Part shown: piece after piece, positions 9,615 to 17,172 of the stretch
Layout of the letters: each line of letters begins with the position of its first letter
How positions within the stretch are numbered: the first letter of the stretch is position 1
NCBI RefSeq assembly: GCF_024708915.1
Contig: NZ_JANJXQ010000154.1
Coordinates: 1-20,590, forward strand
Reading direction: 5' to 3'
Source: Thiobacillus sp.
Lineage (GTDB): Bacteria; Pseudomonadota; Gammaproteobacteria; Burkholderiales; Thiobacillaceae
Length of the DNA stretch: 20,590 bases
The notes under the pieces: generated by a model
Databases searched by the model: none
Seen by the model: the letters and a program-made list of their open reading frames with translations, nothing else
What the model was told of the DNA's origin: nothing
Made by a program: the position numbers and the translations under genes

Positions 9615-9644
9615 TTGCGGCAGGCTGCCCGGTTCGGCGATAAT
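9615..9644 (+). promoter_or_regulatory. Probable sigma-70 promoter of tRNA-Leu
   Basis: TTGCGG (9615-9620), an 18-base spacer and GATAAT (9639-9644) form a reasonable sigma-70 promoter. Predicted initiation is near 9651, about 36 bases before the mature tRNA. The bases after the -10 are GC-rich (GCGCGG), as in stable-RNA promoters under stringent control. The -35 lies just beyond the opposing queA -10 box, so the two promoters share a very short region. Confidence 0.55.
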
Positions 9645-9686
9645 GCGCGGCTTCTGTCGCCGGACGCATCCGCGGTCGGCTTCCCT

Positions 9687-9773
9687 GCCGGGATGGCGGA
9701 ATCGGTAGACGCAGCGGATTCAAAATCCGCCGCTGGTAACAGTGTGGGGGTTCGAGTCCCCCTCCCGGCACCA
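9687..9773 (+). tRNA. leu tRNA: tRNA-Leu (anticodon CAA)
   Basis: An 87-base class II tRNA with the 3' CCA encoded. The acceptor stem is GCCGGGA (9687-9693) paired with TCCCGGC (9763-9769), followed by A and CCA. The anticodon stem is GCGGA/TCCGC with loop TTCAAAA (9719-9725), which puts CAA at 9721-9723, reading UUG. A long variable arm (CGCTG-GTAA-CAGTG, 9731-9744) is typical of leucine tRNAs. The T arm is GGGGG-TTCGAGT-CCCCC (9746-9762). A run of six Ts at 9780-9785 follows shortly and may mark the transcript end. Confidence 0.96.
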
Positions 9774-9866
9774 AATCAATTTTTTCTCACTGAATCCGAG
9801 CGCCGCTGTCTTGCTTGGGGCTGGCCTTGCCCACCCTGTTCTTCTGCGCTCTTCAGGGGCATTTCT

Positions 9867-9884
9867 CCCGCCACCTCAGGCGGG
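9867..9884. repeat. Inverted repeat, candidate activator site
   Basis: CCCGCC (9867-9872) and GGCGGG (9879-9884) pair perfectly around the 6-base loop ACCTCA. It lies about 130-150 bases upstream of the predicted sigma-54 start, the usual range for enhancer-binding-protein sites. It could also be a hairpin ending read-through from the tRNA, although no T-run follows it. Confidence 0.4.
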
Positions 9885-9888
9885 TAGC

Positions 9889-9898
9889 CCCAATTGGG
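9889..9898. repeat. Palindrome CCCAATTGGG
   Basis: A perfect 10-bp palindrome five bases after the preceding inverted repeat, about 120 bases upstream of the predicted sigma-54 start. It is a possible dimeric regulator site; chance occurrence cannot be excluded. Confidence 0.3.
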
Positions 9899-9988
9899 CG
9901 CGGTCTTGATGCGGTTTCATGGATTCGTCATCAGCGTCCCACGGATTTTTCCTATAGTTCCAAGTGACGGACGTAACCTCCGGTGCTA

Positions 9989-10004
9989 TGGCACAGGCAT
10001 TGCT
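9989..10004 (+). promoter_or_regulatory. Sigma-54 (RpoN) promoter ahead of pgi
   Basis: TGGCACAGGCATTGCT fits the sigma-54 core consensus TGGCAC-R-N4-TTGC-W at every fixed position, with the required GG-N10-GC spacing. It points along the plus strand. Predicted initiation is about 12 bases past the GC, near 10015, leaving a leader of roughly 28 bases before the pgi ATG at 10043. Sigma-54 promoters need an ATP-driven enhancer-binding activator. The promoter is placed to drive pgi and, through close spacing, the whole glycogen cluster. Confidence 0.75.
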
Positions 10005-10042
10005 CGATGAGCGTTGGAAGTCGCGCAGACAGAAGGGGCAGC

Positions 10043-11740
10043 ATGTCTTCAGTCGTTCAGATGGTGCGGAACAGGGCGGGCGGGCCGGGTGTATTGCACC
10101 GGCCTGTATATCGTGTGTTGCAGGCGCATCAGGCGCAGATGGCAACAGTGCATATGCGCGATCTGTTTGCAGCCGATCCGGCGCGCTTCGAGCGGTTTTC
10201 GCTGCGGGTGGGCGCGTTGCTGCTGGACTATTCGAAGAATCGCATCACTGGCGACACCATGAGCTTGCTGCTACGGCTGGCCGAAGAGGCGGATGTGGCG
10301 GGCTGGCGCGAGTGCATGTTCACGGGCGAGAAAATCAACAACACGGAAAACCGTGCGGTGCTGCATGTGGCGCTGCGCAATCGCAGCAACCAGCCGCTGC
10401 GTGTCGACGGCGAGGATGTGATGCCGAAGGTGAGCGCGGTGATCGGACGTATGGCGGCGTTTGCCGAGCAGGTTCGCAGCGGCGAGTGGCGCGGCTATAC
10501 CGGCAAGCGTATCAGCGACGTGGTGAATATCGGTATCGGCGGCTCGGATCTGGGGCCGCAGATGGTGTGTCAGGCATTGAAGCCGTACCACCATCCACAG
10601 CTGAAAATGCACTTCATTTCCAGCGTCGACGGCGCGCATGTGAAGGAAGTGCTGGAAGCACTGAATCCGGAGACGACACTGTTCATCGTGTCGTCGAAAA
10701 CCTTTGCCACGCAGGAAACGATGATCAATGCGCACCATGCGCGCGAGTGGTTCCTGGCACGGTCACTGGCGACCCGGCATGTCGCGCGGCATTTTGTGGC
10801 GGCTTCCGCCAACCGCGACGCGGTGGCGGCGTTCGGCATCGATCCGGCCCACATGTTCGAATTCTGGGACTGGGTGGGCGGGCGCTATTCGCTATGGTCG
10901 GCGATCGGACTGTCGATCGTGCTGGCGGTGGGCACGGAACGCTTCGCCGAACTGCTGGAAGGCGCGCACGAGATGGACGAACATTTCCGCCATGCGCCGC
11001 TGGCGCAGAACATGCCGGCGATCCTGGCGCTGCTGGGGGTCTGGTACAACAACTTTTTCGGCGCCGAGTCGCACGCGATCCTGCCGTATGACCACTACCT
11101 GCGCAGCCTGCCGGCGTACCTGCAACAGGCCGACATGGAAAGCAACGGCAAGTCGGTGGACCGCGACGGCAAGGTGGTGGACTATTCCACCGGGGCCATC
11201 GTCTGGGGCGCCAGCGGCATCAACGGACAGCATGCGTTCTATCAATTGCTGCATCAGGGAGGCAGGATGATCCCGGCCGATTTCATCGTCTCGGTCGAGC
11301 CGCACACCGAACTGCAGGCGCACCACGATATCCTCTTCGCCCATTTTCTGGCGCAGACCGAAGCGTTGATGCGCGGCCGCACGCGCGAGGAAACCCAACT
11401 TGAAATGGGCTCGCCTGAAGGAGATTCGGCGCAGACCGGCCAGTTCGTCCAGCACAAGGTGTTCGACGGCAATCATCCGAGCAATGCGCTGCTGCTGCAA
11501 AAGCTGACCCCGCACGCGCTCGGCATGCTGATCGCGCTGTACGAGCACAAGATTTTCGTACAGGGGGTGATCTGGAACCTGAATTCCTATGACCAGTGGG
11601 GAGTGGAACTCGGCAAGCAGCTTGCCAGCCGCATCCTGCCCGAACTGCAGGCCGCAGCGCCGGTGACCGGGCACGACGCCTCGACCAGCGCGCTCATTAA
11701 TTACTACCGCCGCATGCGCCGGCCGCATGCTGGCTTATAG
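10043..11740 (+). CDS. pgi: Glucose-6-phosphate isomerase
   Basis: Pgi interconverts fructose 6-phosphate and glucose 6-phosphate in the cytoplasm, linking gluconeogenesis or the Calvin cycle to glycogen. The 565 residues compare with 549 in E. coli. Family stretches are [70 protein letters not shown] and [14 protein letters not shown], which holds the active-site lysine K525. ATG 10043 was chosen because AAGGGG precedes it at four bases and it follows the sigma-54 element. The frame stays open 20 codons upstream, but that start would lie before the promoter. A shorter start at 10139 is possible. It is the first gene of the cluster. Confidence 0.95.
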   Translation: MSSVVQMVRNRAGGPGVLHRPVYRVLQAHQAQMATVHMRDLFAADPARFERFSLRVGALLLDYSKNRITGDTMSLLLRLAEEADVAGWRECMFTGEKINNTENRAVLHVALRNRSNQPLRVDGEDVMPKVSAVIGRMAAFAEQVRSGEWRGYTGKRISDVVNIGIGGSDLGPQMVCQALKPYHHPQLKMHFISSVDGAHVKEVLEALNPETTLFIVSSKTFATQETMINAHHAREWFLARSLATRHVARHFVAASANRDAVAAFGIDPAHMFEFWDWVGGRYSLWSAIGLSIVLAVGTERFAELLEGAHEMDEHFRHAPLAQNMPAILALLGVWYNNFFGAESHAILPYDHYLRSLPAYLQQADMESNGKSVDRDGKVVDYSTGAIVWGASGINGQHAFYQLLHQGGRMIPADFIVSVEPHTELQAHHDILFAHFLAQTEALMRGRTREETQLEMGSPEGDSAQTGQFVQHKVFDGNHPSNALLLQKLTPHALGMLIALYEHKIFVQGVIWNLNSYDQWGVELGKQLASRILPELQAAAPVTGHDASTSALINYYRRMRRPHAGL

Positions 11741-11747
11741 TTCAAAT

Positions 11748-12716
11748 ATGGAGTTGATTGCGGGTGATATCGGGGGGACCAAAAGCTGGCTGGCCTGGGT
11801 GGTCGGCGATGCGGGCGGCGCGCCGCGCCTGCTCTTCGAGAAGGTGTATGCCAGTGCCGATTTCGCTTCGGCGGATGCGCTGTTGCGCCAGTTCGTTGCC
11901 GAGGCGCAGTCAACCGTCCCGCCGAACACCCTGCTGCTGGCGCTGCCCGGGCCGCTGCAGGGGCAACACGTCAAGCTCACCAATCTGGACTGGACGCTCG
12001 ATGCGGCCGACCTGGCCGCCTCGCTGGGTATTGCCGACGTGCGCTTCGTCAACGATTTTCAGGCGGCGGCGGCAGGCGTGGCGACGTTGGCCGCATCCGA
12101 CGTGATCGCACTCAACCCCCGGCCAGCCGATCCCGGCGGCGTGCGTGCCATTATCGGTGCCGGCACCGGCATGGGACTGGCCTTCATGGTGGCCGATTCC
12201 AGCGGGCGCTACCGGAGCTTTGCCAGCGAAGGCGGACACACCGACTTTGCGCCGGGCAATGCGCTGCAGGTGCGGCTGCTCGAGCGTCTGCGCGCCGAAT
12301 ATGGTCATGTGTCATGGGAGCGCGTCGTGTCGGGCTCGGCGATGAACGACCTGTACCGCTTCTGCTGTACCGAGCAGGGCCTCGCGCTGCCCGGCGAACC
12401 GGTGGGCGGTGCCGAACTCGTTGCACGCGCCGGGGCGGGCGACAGGGCCGCCGTGGCCGCGCTCGATCTGTTCGTCGATCTGTATGGGGCGTGGGCCGGC
12501 AATGTGGCGCTGCTGTATCAGCCGCGCGGCGGGCTGTATATTGCCGGTGGCGTGTCCAGGCACCTGCAGGCACACCTGCAGGCGCCGCGTTTCATGACCG
12601 CGGCCGGCGACAAGGGGCGGATGCGCGGGGTGGTCGAGCGCATGCCGGTTTTTTTGGTTGTCCAGCCGCGGCTGGGGGTGCAGGGCGCGATTGCAACGGC
12701 GTTTGCGCCGCCTTGA
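11748..12716 (+). CDS. glk: Glucokinase (ATP-dependent, Glk family)
   Basis: Glk phosphorylates free glucose to glucose 6-phosphate. The 322 residues fit the bacterial glucokinase family rather than ROK kinases. Motifs are GDIGGTKSWLAW near the N-terminus (phosphate binding), VNDFQAAAAG with the likely catalytic D103, GAGTGMGLAFM, SEGGHTDFAPGN (E161, H164) and GGLYIAGGVSRHL. I chose ATG 11748, which gives the family N-terminus (MELIAGDIGGT). An in-frame ATG at 11727 would add seven residues and overlap pgi. Neither has a Shine-Dalgarno, so coupling to pgi (7-bp gap) is likely. Inside a glycogen cluster its probable job is to recapture glucose freed from polymer breakdown. Confidence 0.93.
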   Translation: MELIAGDIGGTKSWLAWVVGDAGGAPRLLFEKVYASADFASADALLRQFVAEAQSTVPPNTLLLALPGPLQGQHVKLTNLDWTLDAADLAASLGIADVRFVNDFQAAAAGVATLAASDVIALNPRPADPGGVRAIIGAGTGMGLAFMVADSSGRYRSFASEGGHTDFAPGNALQVRLLERLRAEYGHVSWERVVSGSAMNDLYRFCCTEQGLALPGEPVGGAELVARAGAGDRAAVAALDLFVDLYGAWAGNVALLYQPRGGLYIAGGVSRHLQAHLQAPRFMTAAGDKGRMRGVVERMPVFLVVQPRLGVQGAIATAFAPP

Positions 12717-12760
12717 ATCCGGTGTCGACGATTCACTACTTGATCTCATAGGGCGGCAAC

Positions 12761-12766
12761 AAGGAG
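12761..12766 (+). promoter_or_regulatory. Ribosome binding site fixing the glgC start
   Basis: AAGGAG five bases before ATG 12772. The same frame is open back to 12658 inside glk, but this strong site marks the true start. Confidence 0.8.
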
Positions 12767-12771
12767 CGGAC

Positions 12772-14091
12772 ATGACGATTTCAAAAGACGAGCAGGAACG
12801 CCTCTATCGCTATTACACCGAGCCGATGCTGGTGACCAGCCTCACGCGCAGCACACTGGCGCTGGTGCTGGCGGGCGGCGAAGGTTCGCGGCTGAAGCAT
12901 CTGACTGCCTGGCGCGCCAAGCCCGCGGTGCCGATCGGAGGCAAGTACCGCATCATCGATTTTCCGCTGTCGAACTGCGTCAACTCGGGCATCCGTCGCA
13001 TCGGCGTGCTGACGCAATACAAATCGCATTCGCTGATTCGTCACCTGCAGCGCGCCTGGGGCTTCATGCGCGCCGAGATCGGCGAGTTCGTGGAAATTCT
13101 GCCGGCGCAGCAGCGCACCCACAAAAAAGAGTGGTATCAGGGCACCGCCGATGCGCTGTTCCAGAACATCGATATCGTGCAGCGCCATCACCCTGAGTAT
13201 GTGCTGGTGCTGGGCGGCGATCATGTCTACACCATGGATTACTCCGAAATGCTGCTGTATCACGTGCAGGCCGGCGCCGACTTTACCGTCGGCAGCATCG
13301 AGGTTCCGGTGGCCGAGGCAAGCTCGTTCGGCGTGATGTCGGTCGACGAAAACATGCATATCACGCATTTCACCGAGAAACCCGTGAATCCCGACTGCAT
13401 ACCCGGCAAGCCCGGCATTGCGCTGGTATCGACGGGCATCTACATCTTTTCCAAGGATTTTCTCTACAAGACGCTGGTCGAGGACGCCGGCAACCCCCAT
13501 TCCTCGCACGATTTCGGCAAGGACATCATCCCGGCCAGCATCGCATCCGCGCACGCGATCGCGTTTCCTTTCCGCAATAAAGACGGCCAGCCCGCCTACT
13601 GGCGCGATGTCGGCACACTGCATTCCTACTGGCAAACCAACATGGAGCTGTGCTCGATCGAACCCGAACTCAATCTGTACAACCGCGACTGGCCAATCTG
13701 GACCTACCAGCCGCAATTTCCGCCCGCCAAGTTTATTTTCGACGACGAGGGCCGGCGCGGCGAGGCGATCGACTCGCTGATCGCGGGCGGCTGCATTCTG
13801 TCGGGCGCGCGGGTCAAGCGCTCGGTGCTGTTCTTCGCCACCACGGTGGAAAACCGCAGCCTGATCAAGGACAGCGTGATCCTGCCCAAGGTCAGCATCG
13901 GCAGAAATTGCCGCATCACCCGTACCATCATCGACAAGGGCACGGTCATCCCCGACGGCACGGTGATCGGCGAAGACCCGGTCGAAGATGCCAAACGTTT
14001 CCACGTGACCAAGGAAGGCATCACTCTGGTGACGCCGGCGATGCTCGGGCAGAACCTCTACGCCAGATGGCAGGACGAATTCGATGGCTGA
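12772..14091 (+). CDS. glgC: Glucose-1-phosphate adenylyltransferase (ADP-glucose pyrophosphorylase)
   Basis: GlgC makes ADP-glucose from glucose 1-phosphate and ATP, the committed and usually allosteric step of bacterial glycogen synthesis. The 439 residues have the nucleotidyltransferase domain followed by a C-terminal left-handed beta-helix. Motifs are LVLAGGEGSRLKHL (31-44), KPAVPIGGKYRIIDF (50-64), WYQGTADA, GGDHVYTMDY with catalytic D150, and FTEKP with K203, the glucose-1-phosphate lysine. K42 sits where the E. coli fructose-1,6-bisphosphate activator site lysine K39 lies, so activation by that sugar is plausible. The gene follows glk by 55 bp, the longest gap in the cluster, and overlaps the GH57 gene by 8 bp. 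Confidence 0.96.
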   Translation: MTISKDEQERLYRYYTEPMLVTSLTRSTLALVLAGGEGSRLKHLTAWRAKPAVPIGGKYRIIDFPLSNCVNSGIRRIGVLTQYKSHSLIRHLQRAWGFMRAEIGEFVEILPAQQRTHKKEWYQGTADALFQNIDIVQRHHPEYVLVLGGDHVYTMDYSEMLLYHVQAGADFTVGSIEVPVAEASSFGVMSVDENMHITHFTEKPVNPDCIPGKPGIALVSTGIYIFSKDFLYKTLVEDAGNPHSSHDFGKDIIPASIASAHAIAFPFRNKDGQPAYWRDVGTLHSYWQTNMELCSIEPELNLYNRDWPIWTYQPQFPPAKFIFDDEGRRGEAIDSLIAGGCILSGARVKRSVLFFATTVENRSLIKDSVILPKVSIGRNCRITRTIIDKGTVIPDGTVIGEDPVEDAKRFHVTKEGITLVTPAMLGQNLYARWQDEFDG

Positions 14092-15805
14092 ACCGCTCAA
14101 TGTCGTGTTGTGCTGGCACATGCACCAGCCGTATTACCGTGAAGGCCTCAAGGGCACATATCGCCTGCCCTGGGTATACCTGCACGGCATCAAGGATTAC
14201 AGCGACATGGCCGCGCATCTGGAGCGATATCCACGGATGCGCGCGGTGGTCAACTTTGCGCCGGTGCTGCTGGAGCAGCTCGACGATTACGCGCAGCAGC
14301 TCGATGCGCTGTTGCAGCACGGCAAGCCCACCCACGACCCGATGCTGAATCTGCTCGCCGGCATCGAGCCGATTCCGGCGGATGCGGCCCGCCGTCTGCG
14401 CATCGTGCAGGATTGCCAGCGCTGCCATGCGCCGCGCATGATCCATCCGTATCCCGCATTCCATTCCCTGCTGCGCATGATCGGCGTCGCCGACGAAACC
14501 GGAGCCGACAGCGCAGACCAGCAGATGCACCTGGCGTATCTGTCCGAGCAATATTTTCTCGATTTGCTGACCTGGTATCACCTTGCCTGGCTGGGACACT
14601 CGCTCAAGCAATTGCCGCTGGCGCAGCGGCTGATGACGCAGGAAAACAACTTTTCCGCCGCCGATCGCCACGCGCTGCTGCACTTGATGCAGGACTGCAT
14701 GGCAGGGCTGATCCCGCGTTACCGCGCGCTCGCCGAGCGTGGCCAGATCGAATTGTCGATGTCGCCTTACGGCCACCCCATCGTGCCGCTGCTCAACGAT
14801 TTTGCCAACCTGCGCGATGCCCTGCCGGATGCGCCTGCCCCGCAGGCACCAGCCTATCCCGGCGGAGCCGCGCGCGCACGCTGGCACCTGCAGCGGGGCG
14901 TGGCCGTATTCGAACATTATTTCGGCCGCCGGCCAGCCGGCGTGTGGCTGTCCGAAGGCGGGGTGAGCGAGGATGCGCTGGCCCAGCTCGATGAAATGGG
15001 CTTTGCCTGGACCGCCTCGGGCGAGGGCGTATGGCGCAACAGCTGCGTCAAGTCGGGGATTCCGGAAGGCGATATGCATGCCAAGCGCGCGCTGTTCTCG
15101 CCTGCGCAGATCGACGGCTTCGCCACGCGGGTGTTTTTTCGCGACGACGGCCTGTCCGATCTGATCGGCTTCAAGTATGGCGACTGGCATGCCGACGATG
15201 CGGTGGGCGACTTCATTCAGCATCTGGAAAACATCGCCCATTTTTTTGGCGCGGACGCGAGCCGGCATGTGGTCCCGGTCATTCTCGACGGCGAGAACGC
15301 CTGGGAGTATTACCCTGACAACGGCCACTATTTTCTCGATGCGCTCTACTCGAGGCTGTCGAGCCACCCCGCACTCAATGTCGGCACTTTTTCCGGGCAG
15401 GTCACGCAAGCCGCCGTCACGTCGCTGAAGCGGCTGGCGGCGGGCAGCTGGGTATATGGCAGCTTCTCGACCTGGATCGGTTCGGAAGACAAGAATCGCG
15501 GCTGGGATCTGCTGGCGATGGCGAAGCACGATTATGACCGTGTCGCGGAAAGCGGCGGCCTGTCCGCCGCGCAACTGCAGCAGGCAACGCAGCAACTGGC
15601 GGTATGCGAAGGTTCCGACTGGTTCTGGTGGTTCGGCGACTACAACCCGGCCAGCAGCGTCAGCGATTTCGAACAGCTGTACCGTGATCAGGTGCGCGAA
15701 CTGTATCGGCTGATCGGCGTGGCGCCGCCGATCCAGCTCGACGTGCCGCTGTCGCAGGGCCGCGGCAACGCCGAGAATGCCGGCACCATGCGCAGGAATA
15801 CCTGA
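14084..15805 (+). CDS. Glycoside hydrolase family 57 (alpha-amylase-like)
   Basis: A 573-residue GH57 protein, the retaining alpha-glucan-acting family. All five conserved regions can be placed: HMHQPY (12-17), GQIEL (220-224), GVWLSEGG with likely nucleophile E291, FFRDDGLSD with likely acid/base D354, and LDGENAWEYY (401-410). A later CEGSDWFWWFGDYNP stretch is also typical of GH57 proteins of the alpha-amylase/alpha-mannosidase group. No signal peptide is seen, so it is cytoplasmic and should meet stored glycogen. It overlaps glgC by 8 bp and malQ by 1 bp (TGATG), with AGGA 8 bases before its ATG. Whether it is an endo-amylase, a transferase or a brancher cannot be told from sequence. Confidence 0.9.
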   Translation: MAEPLNVVLCWHMHQPYYREGLKGTYRLPWVYLHGIKDYSDMAAHLERYPRMRAVVNFAPVLLEQLDDYAQQLDALLQHGKPTHDPMLNLLAGIEPIPADAARRLRIVQDCQRCHAPRMIHPYPAFHSLLRMIGVADETGADSADQQMHLAYLSEQYFLDLLTWYHLAWLGHSLKQLPLAQRLMTQENNFSAADRHALLHLMQDCMAGLIPRYRALAERGQIELSMSPYGHPIVPLLNDFANLRDALPDAPAPQAPAYPGGAARARWHLQRGVAVFEHYFGRRPAGVWLSEGGVSEDALAQLDEMGFAWTASGEGVWRNSCVKSGIPEGDMHAKRALFSPAQIDGFATRVFFRDDGLSDLIGFKYGDWHADDAVGDFIQHLENIAHFFGADASRHVVPVILDGENAWEYYPDNGHYFLDALYSRLSSHPALNVGTFSGQVTQAAVTSLKRLAAGSWVYGSFSTWIGSEDKNRGWDLLAMAKHDYDRVAESGGLSAAQLQQATQQLAVCEGSDWFWWFGDYNPASSVSDFEQLYRDQVRELYRLIGVAPPIQLDVPLSQGRGNAENAGTMRRNT

Positions 15806-17172
15806 TGCGGTTCGACACGCGCCGTGCCGGCCTGCTGCTGCATCCGACCTCGCTGCCGTCGATTACGCTGGCCGAGCTTGAACGCTGGCTGGATTTTCTG
15901 CAGGCAGCGGGGATCGGCGTGTGGCAGATGTTGCCGCTGGGCCTGCCGCTGGGCGGGTTGTCGCCTTACCAGTGTGCCTCGGCATTTGCGGTCAACCCCG
16001 CCCTGTTTCCTGCTGCGCCGGCGGATATGCACGGTTTTATGGACTGGCGCAGCCGGCAGGCGCATTGGCTGATGGATTTTGCGCGCTTCATGGTCATCAA
16101 GGCGGAACAGGGCGACACCCCCTGGACCGAGTGGCCGCTTGCGCTGCGCGACCGCGACGCGCAGACGCTGGCCGCGTTCGATGTCAGTCATGCCGACAAG
16201 CTGAACGCGGTGATGGTCGAGCAGTATCGCGCGGCTTTTCACGGGCGGCACATCCGTGCACAAGCAGCGGCGCGCGGCATCCAGCTGTTCGGCGACATGT
16301 CGATTTACGTCGCGCACGACAGCGCCGACGTGTGGGCGCAGCGCGACCTGTTCCTGCTGGACGACACGGGTCACCCTGTGGTGGTGACGGGCGTGCCGCC
16401 GGATTATTTTTCCGCGACCGGGCAGCGCTGGGGCAATCCGCACTACAACTGGGTGGCGATGCAGGCCGACGGCTTCACCTGGTGGCGGGCGCGGCTGCGT
16501 GCGCACTTCGAGTGGTTCGACCTGCTGCGCATCGACCATTTCCGCGGCCTGGCTTCGGCCTGGGAGATTCCGGCGGACGAGCCCACCGCGGTACATGGCG
16601 AATGGGTGGCGGTGCCCGGAGCGGAACTGTTGCAGGCGATCGCCGACGAGATGGGGGCGCTGCCCCTGGTGGCCGAAGATCTCGGCGTCATCACGCCGGA
16701 TGTCACTGCGTTGCGCCACCAGTTCGGCCTGCCCGGCATGGCTGTGCTGCAATTCGCGTTCGACGGCCATGCCGACAATCCACACAAGCCGGAAAACGTG
16801 CATCCCGACACCGTGTATTACACCGGTACCCACGACAACGACACCACGCTGGGCTGGTGGCGCACGCTATCCGACGAAGCGCGTCAGCAGGTGATGCGGC
16901 AACTGGACGTCGGCGATCCCGATGCGGTGCCGGCGGCGATGATCGCCGCGGTGCTGGAAAGCCGCGCCGCGCTGGCGGTGCTGCCGCTGCAGGACGTACT
17001 GCAGCTCGGCAGCGAAGCGCGCATGAATACGCCCGGCACCGACAGCGGCAACTGGAGCTGGCGGTTCGCATGGGATGCGCTGACGCCGGAGCTGGCATCC
17101 CGCTTGCTGCGACAATTACAGGAAACCCACCGATGCGAGATTCAGCTCCGCCCATTGACGTGCTGCCCATGA
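15805..17172 (+). CDS. malQ: 4-alpha-glucanotransferase (GH77, amylomaltase)
   Basis: MalQ moves maltosyl and longer units between alpha-1,4-glucan chains and releases glucose. The catalytic triad of GH77 is intact: D244 in LLRIDHFRG, E291 in VAEDLG and D344 in THDNDTTLGWW. The N-terminus LLLHPTSLP is typical. At 455 residues it is shorter than the roughly 500 common in the family; the loop that normally follows LPTSLP (a GPYGxGDLG-type stretch) is replaced by a shorter SITLAELE. AGGA at 15794-15797, seven bases before the ATG, supports the start. The last 13 codons overlap the glgB start. It is cytoplasmic, and in this cluster is likely to work on linear chains trimmed from glycogen. Confidence 0.93.
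   Translation: MRFDTRRAGLLLHPTSLPSITLAELERWLDFLQAAGIGVWQMLPLGLPLGGLSPYQCASAFAVNPALFPAAPADMHGFMDWRSRQAHWLMDFARFMVIKAEQGDTPWTEWPLALRDRDAQTLAAFDVSHADKLNAVMVEQYRAAFHGRHIRAQAAARGIQLFGDMSIYVAHDSADVWAQRDLFLLDDTGHPVVVTGVPPDYFSATGQRWGNPHYNWVAMQADGFTWWRARLRAHFEWFDLLRIDHFRGLASAWEIPADEPTAVHGEWVAVPGAELLQAIADEMGALPLVAEDLGVITPDVTALRHQFGLPGMAVLQFAFDGHADNPHKPENVHPDTVYYTGTHDNDTTLGWWRTLSDEARQQVMRQLDVGDPDAVPAAMIAAVLESRAALAVLPLQDVLQLGSEARMNTPGTDSGNWSWRFAWDALTPELASRLLRQLQETHRCEIQLRPLTCCP
17120..17123 (+). promoter_or_regulatory. Ribosome binding site deciding the glgB start
   Basis: AGGA nine bases before ATG 17133, inside the end of malQ. The alternative in-frame ATG at 17169 has no such site, which favours the longer GlgB. 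Confidence 0.55.

Larger units (their letters stand above)
9774..10042. other. Intergenic control region between tRNA-Leu and pgi
   Basis: 269 bp with no convincing gene. From left to right it holds a T6 run (9780-9785) after the tRNA, a 6-bp stem inverted repeat (9867-9884), a 10-bp palindrome (9889-9898), a weak TATAGT hexamer (9953-9958) without a clear -35, a sigma-54 element (9989-10004), and the pgi ribosome binding site (AAGGGG, 10033-10038). Reading frames crossing it show no family resemblance. Confidence 0.6.

Noticed and set aside
9774..9786. IHF-like AATCAATTTTTTC after the tRNA, or an attachment site
   Set aside because: It misses the last consensus position, lies far (about 230 bp) from the sigma-54 start, and there is no integrase or duplicated tRNA end to support an attachment site.
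9953..9958. TATAGT as a sigma-70 promoter for pgi
   Set aside because: No acceptable -35 hexamer at 16-18 bases; the sigma-54 element is far stronger.
9876..10145. 89-codon minus-strand frame in the tRNA-pgi gap
   Set aside because: No family resemblance, overlaps the pgi start and the sigma-54 element, and no ribosome binding site.
12649..12655. T7 run near the end of glk as a frameshift site
   Set aside because: The in-frame T TTT TTG is slippery-like, but a -1 shift leads to a stop at 12748-12750 without a useful product.
12658..12771. Possible upstream extension of GlgC into glk
   Set aside because: A strong AAGGAG and ATG at 12772 give the family N-terminus; the extension overlaps glk out of frame.
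15241..15247. T7 run in the GH57 gene as a frameshift site
   Set aside because: A shift would end translation within about 25 codons, before the fifth conserved region is completed; no sign of use.
15921..17132. Possible 404-residue N-terminal extension of GlgB
   Set aside because: It lies wholly inside malQ in another frame, is low-complexity, and GlgB has its normal N-terminal module and a ribosome binding site at 17133.
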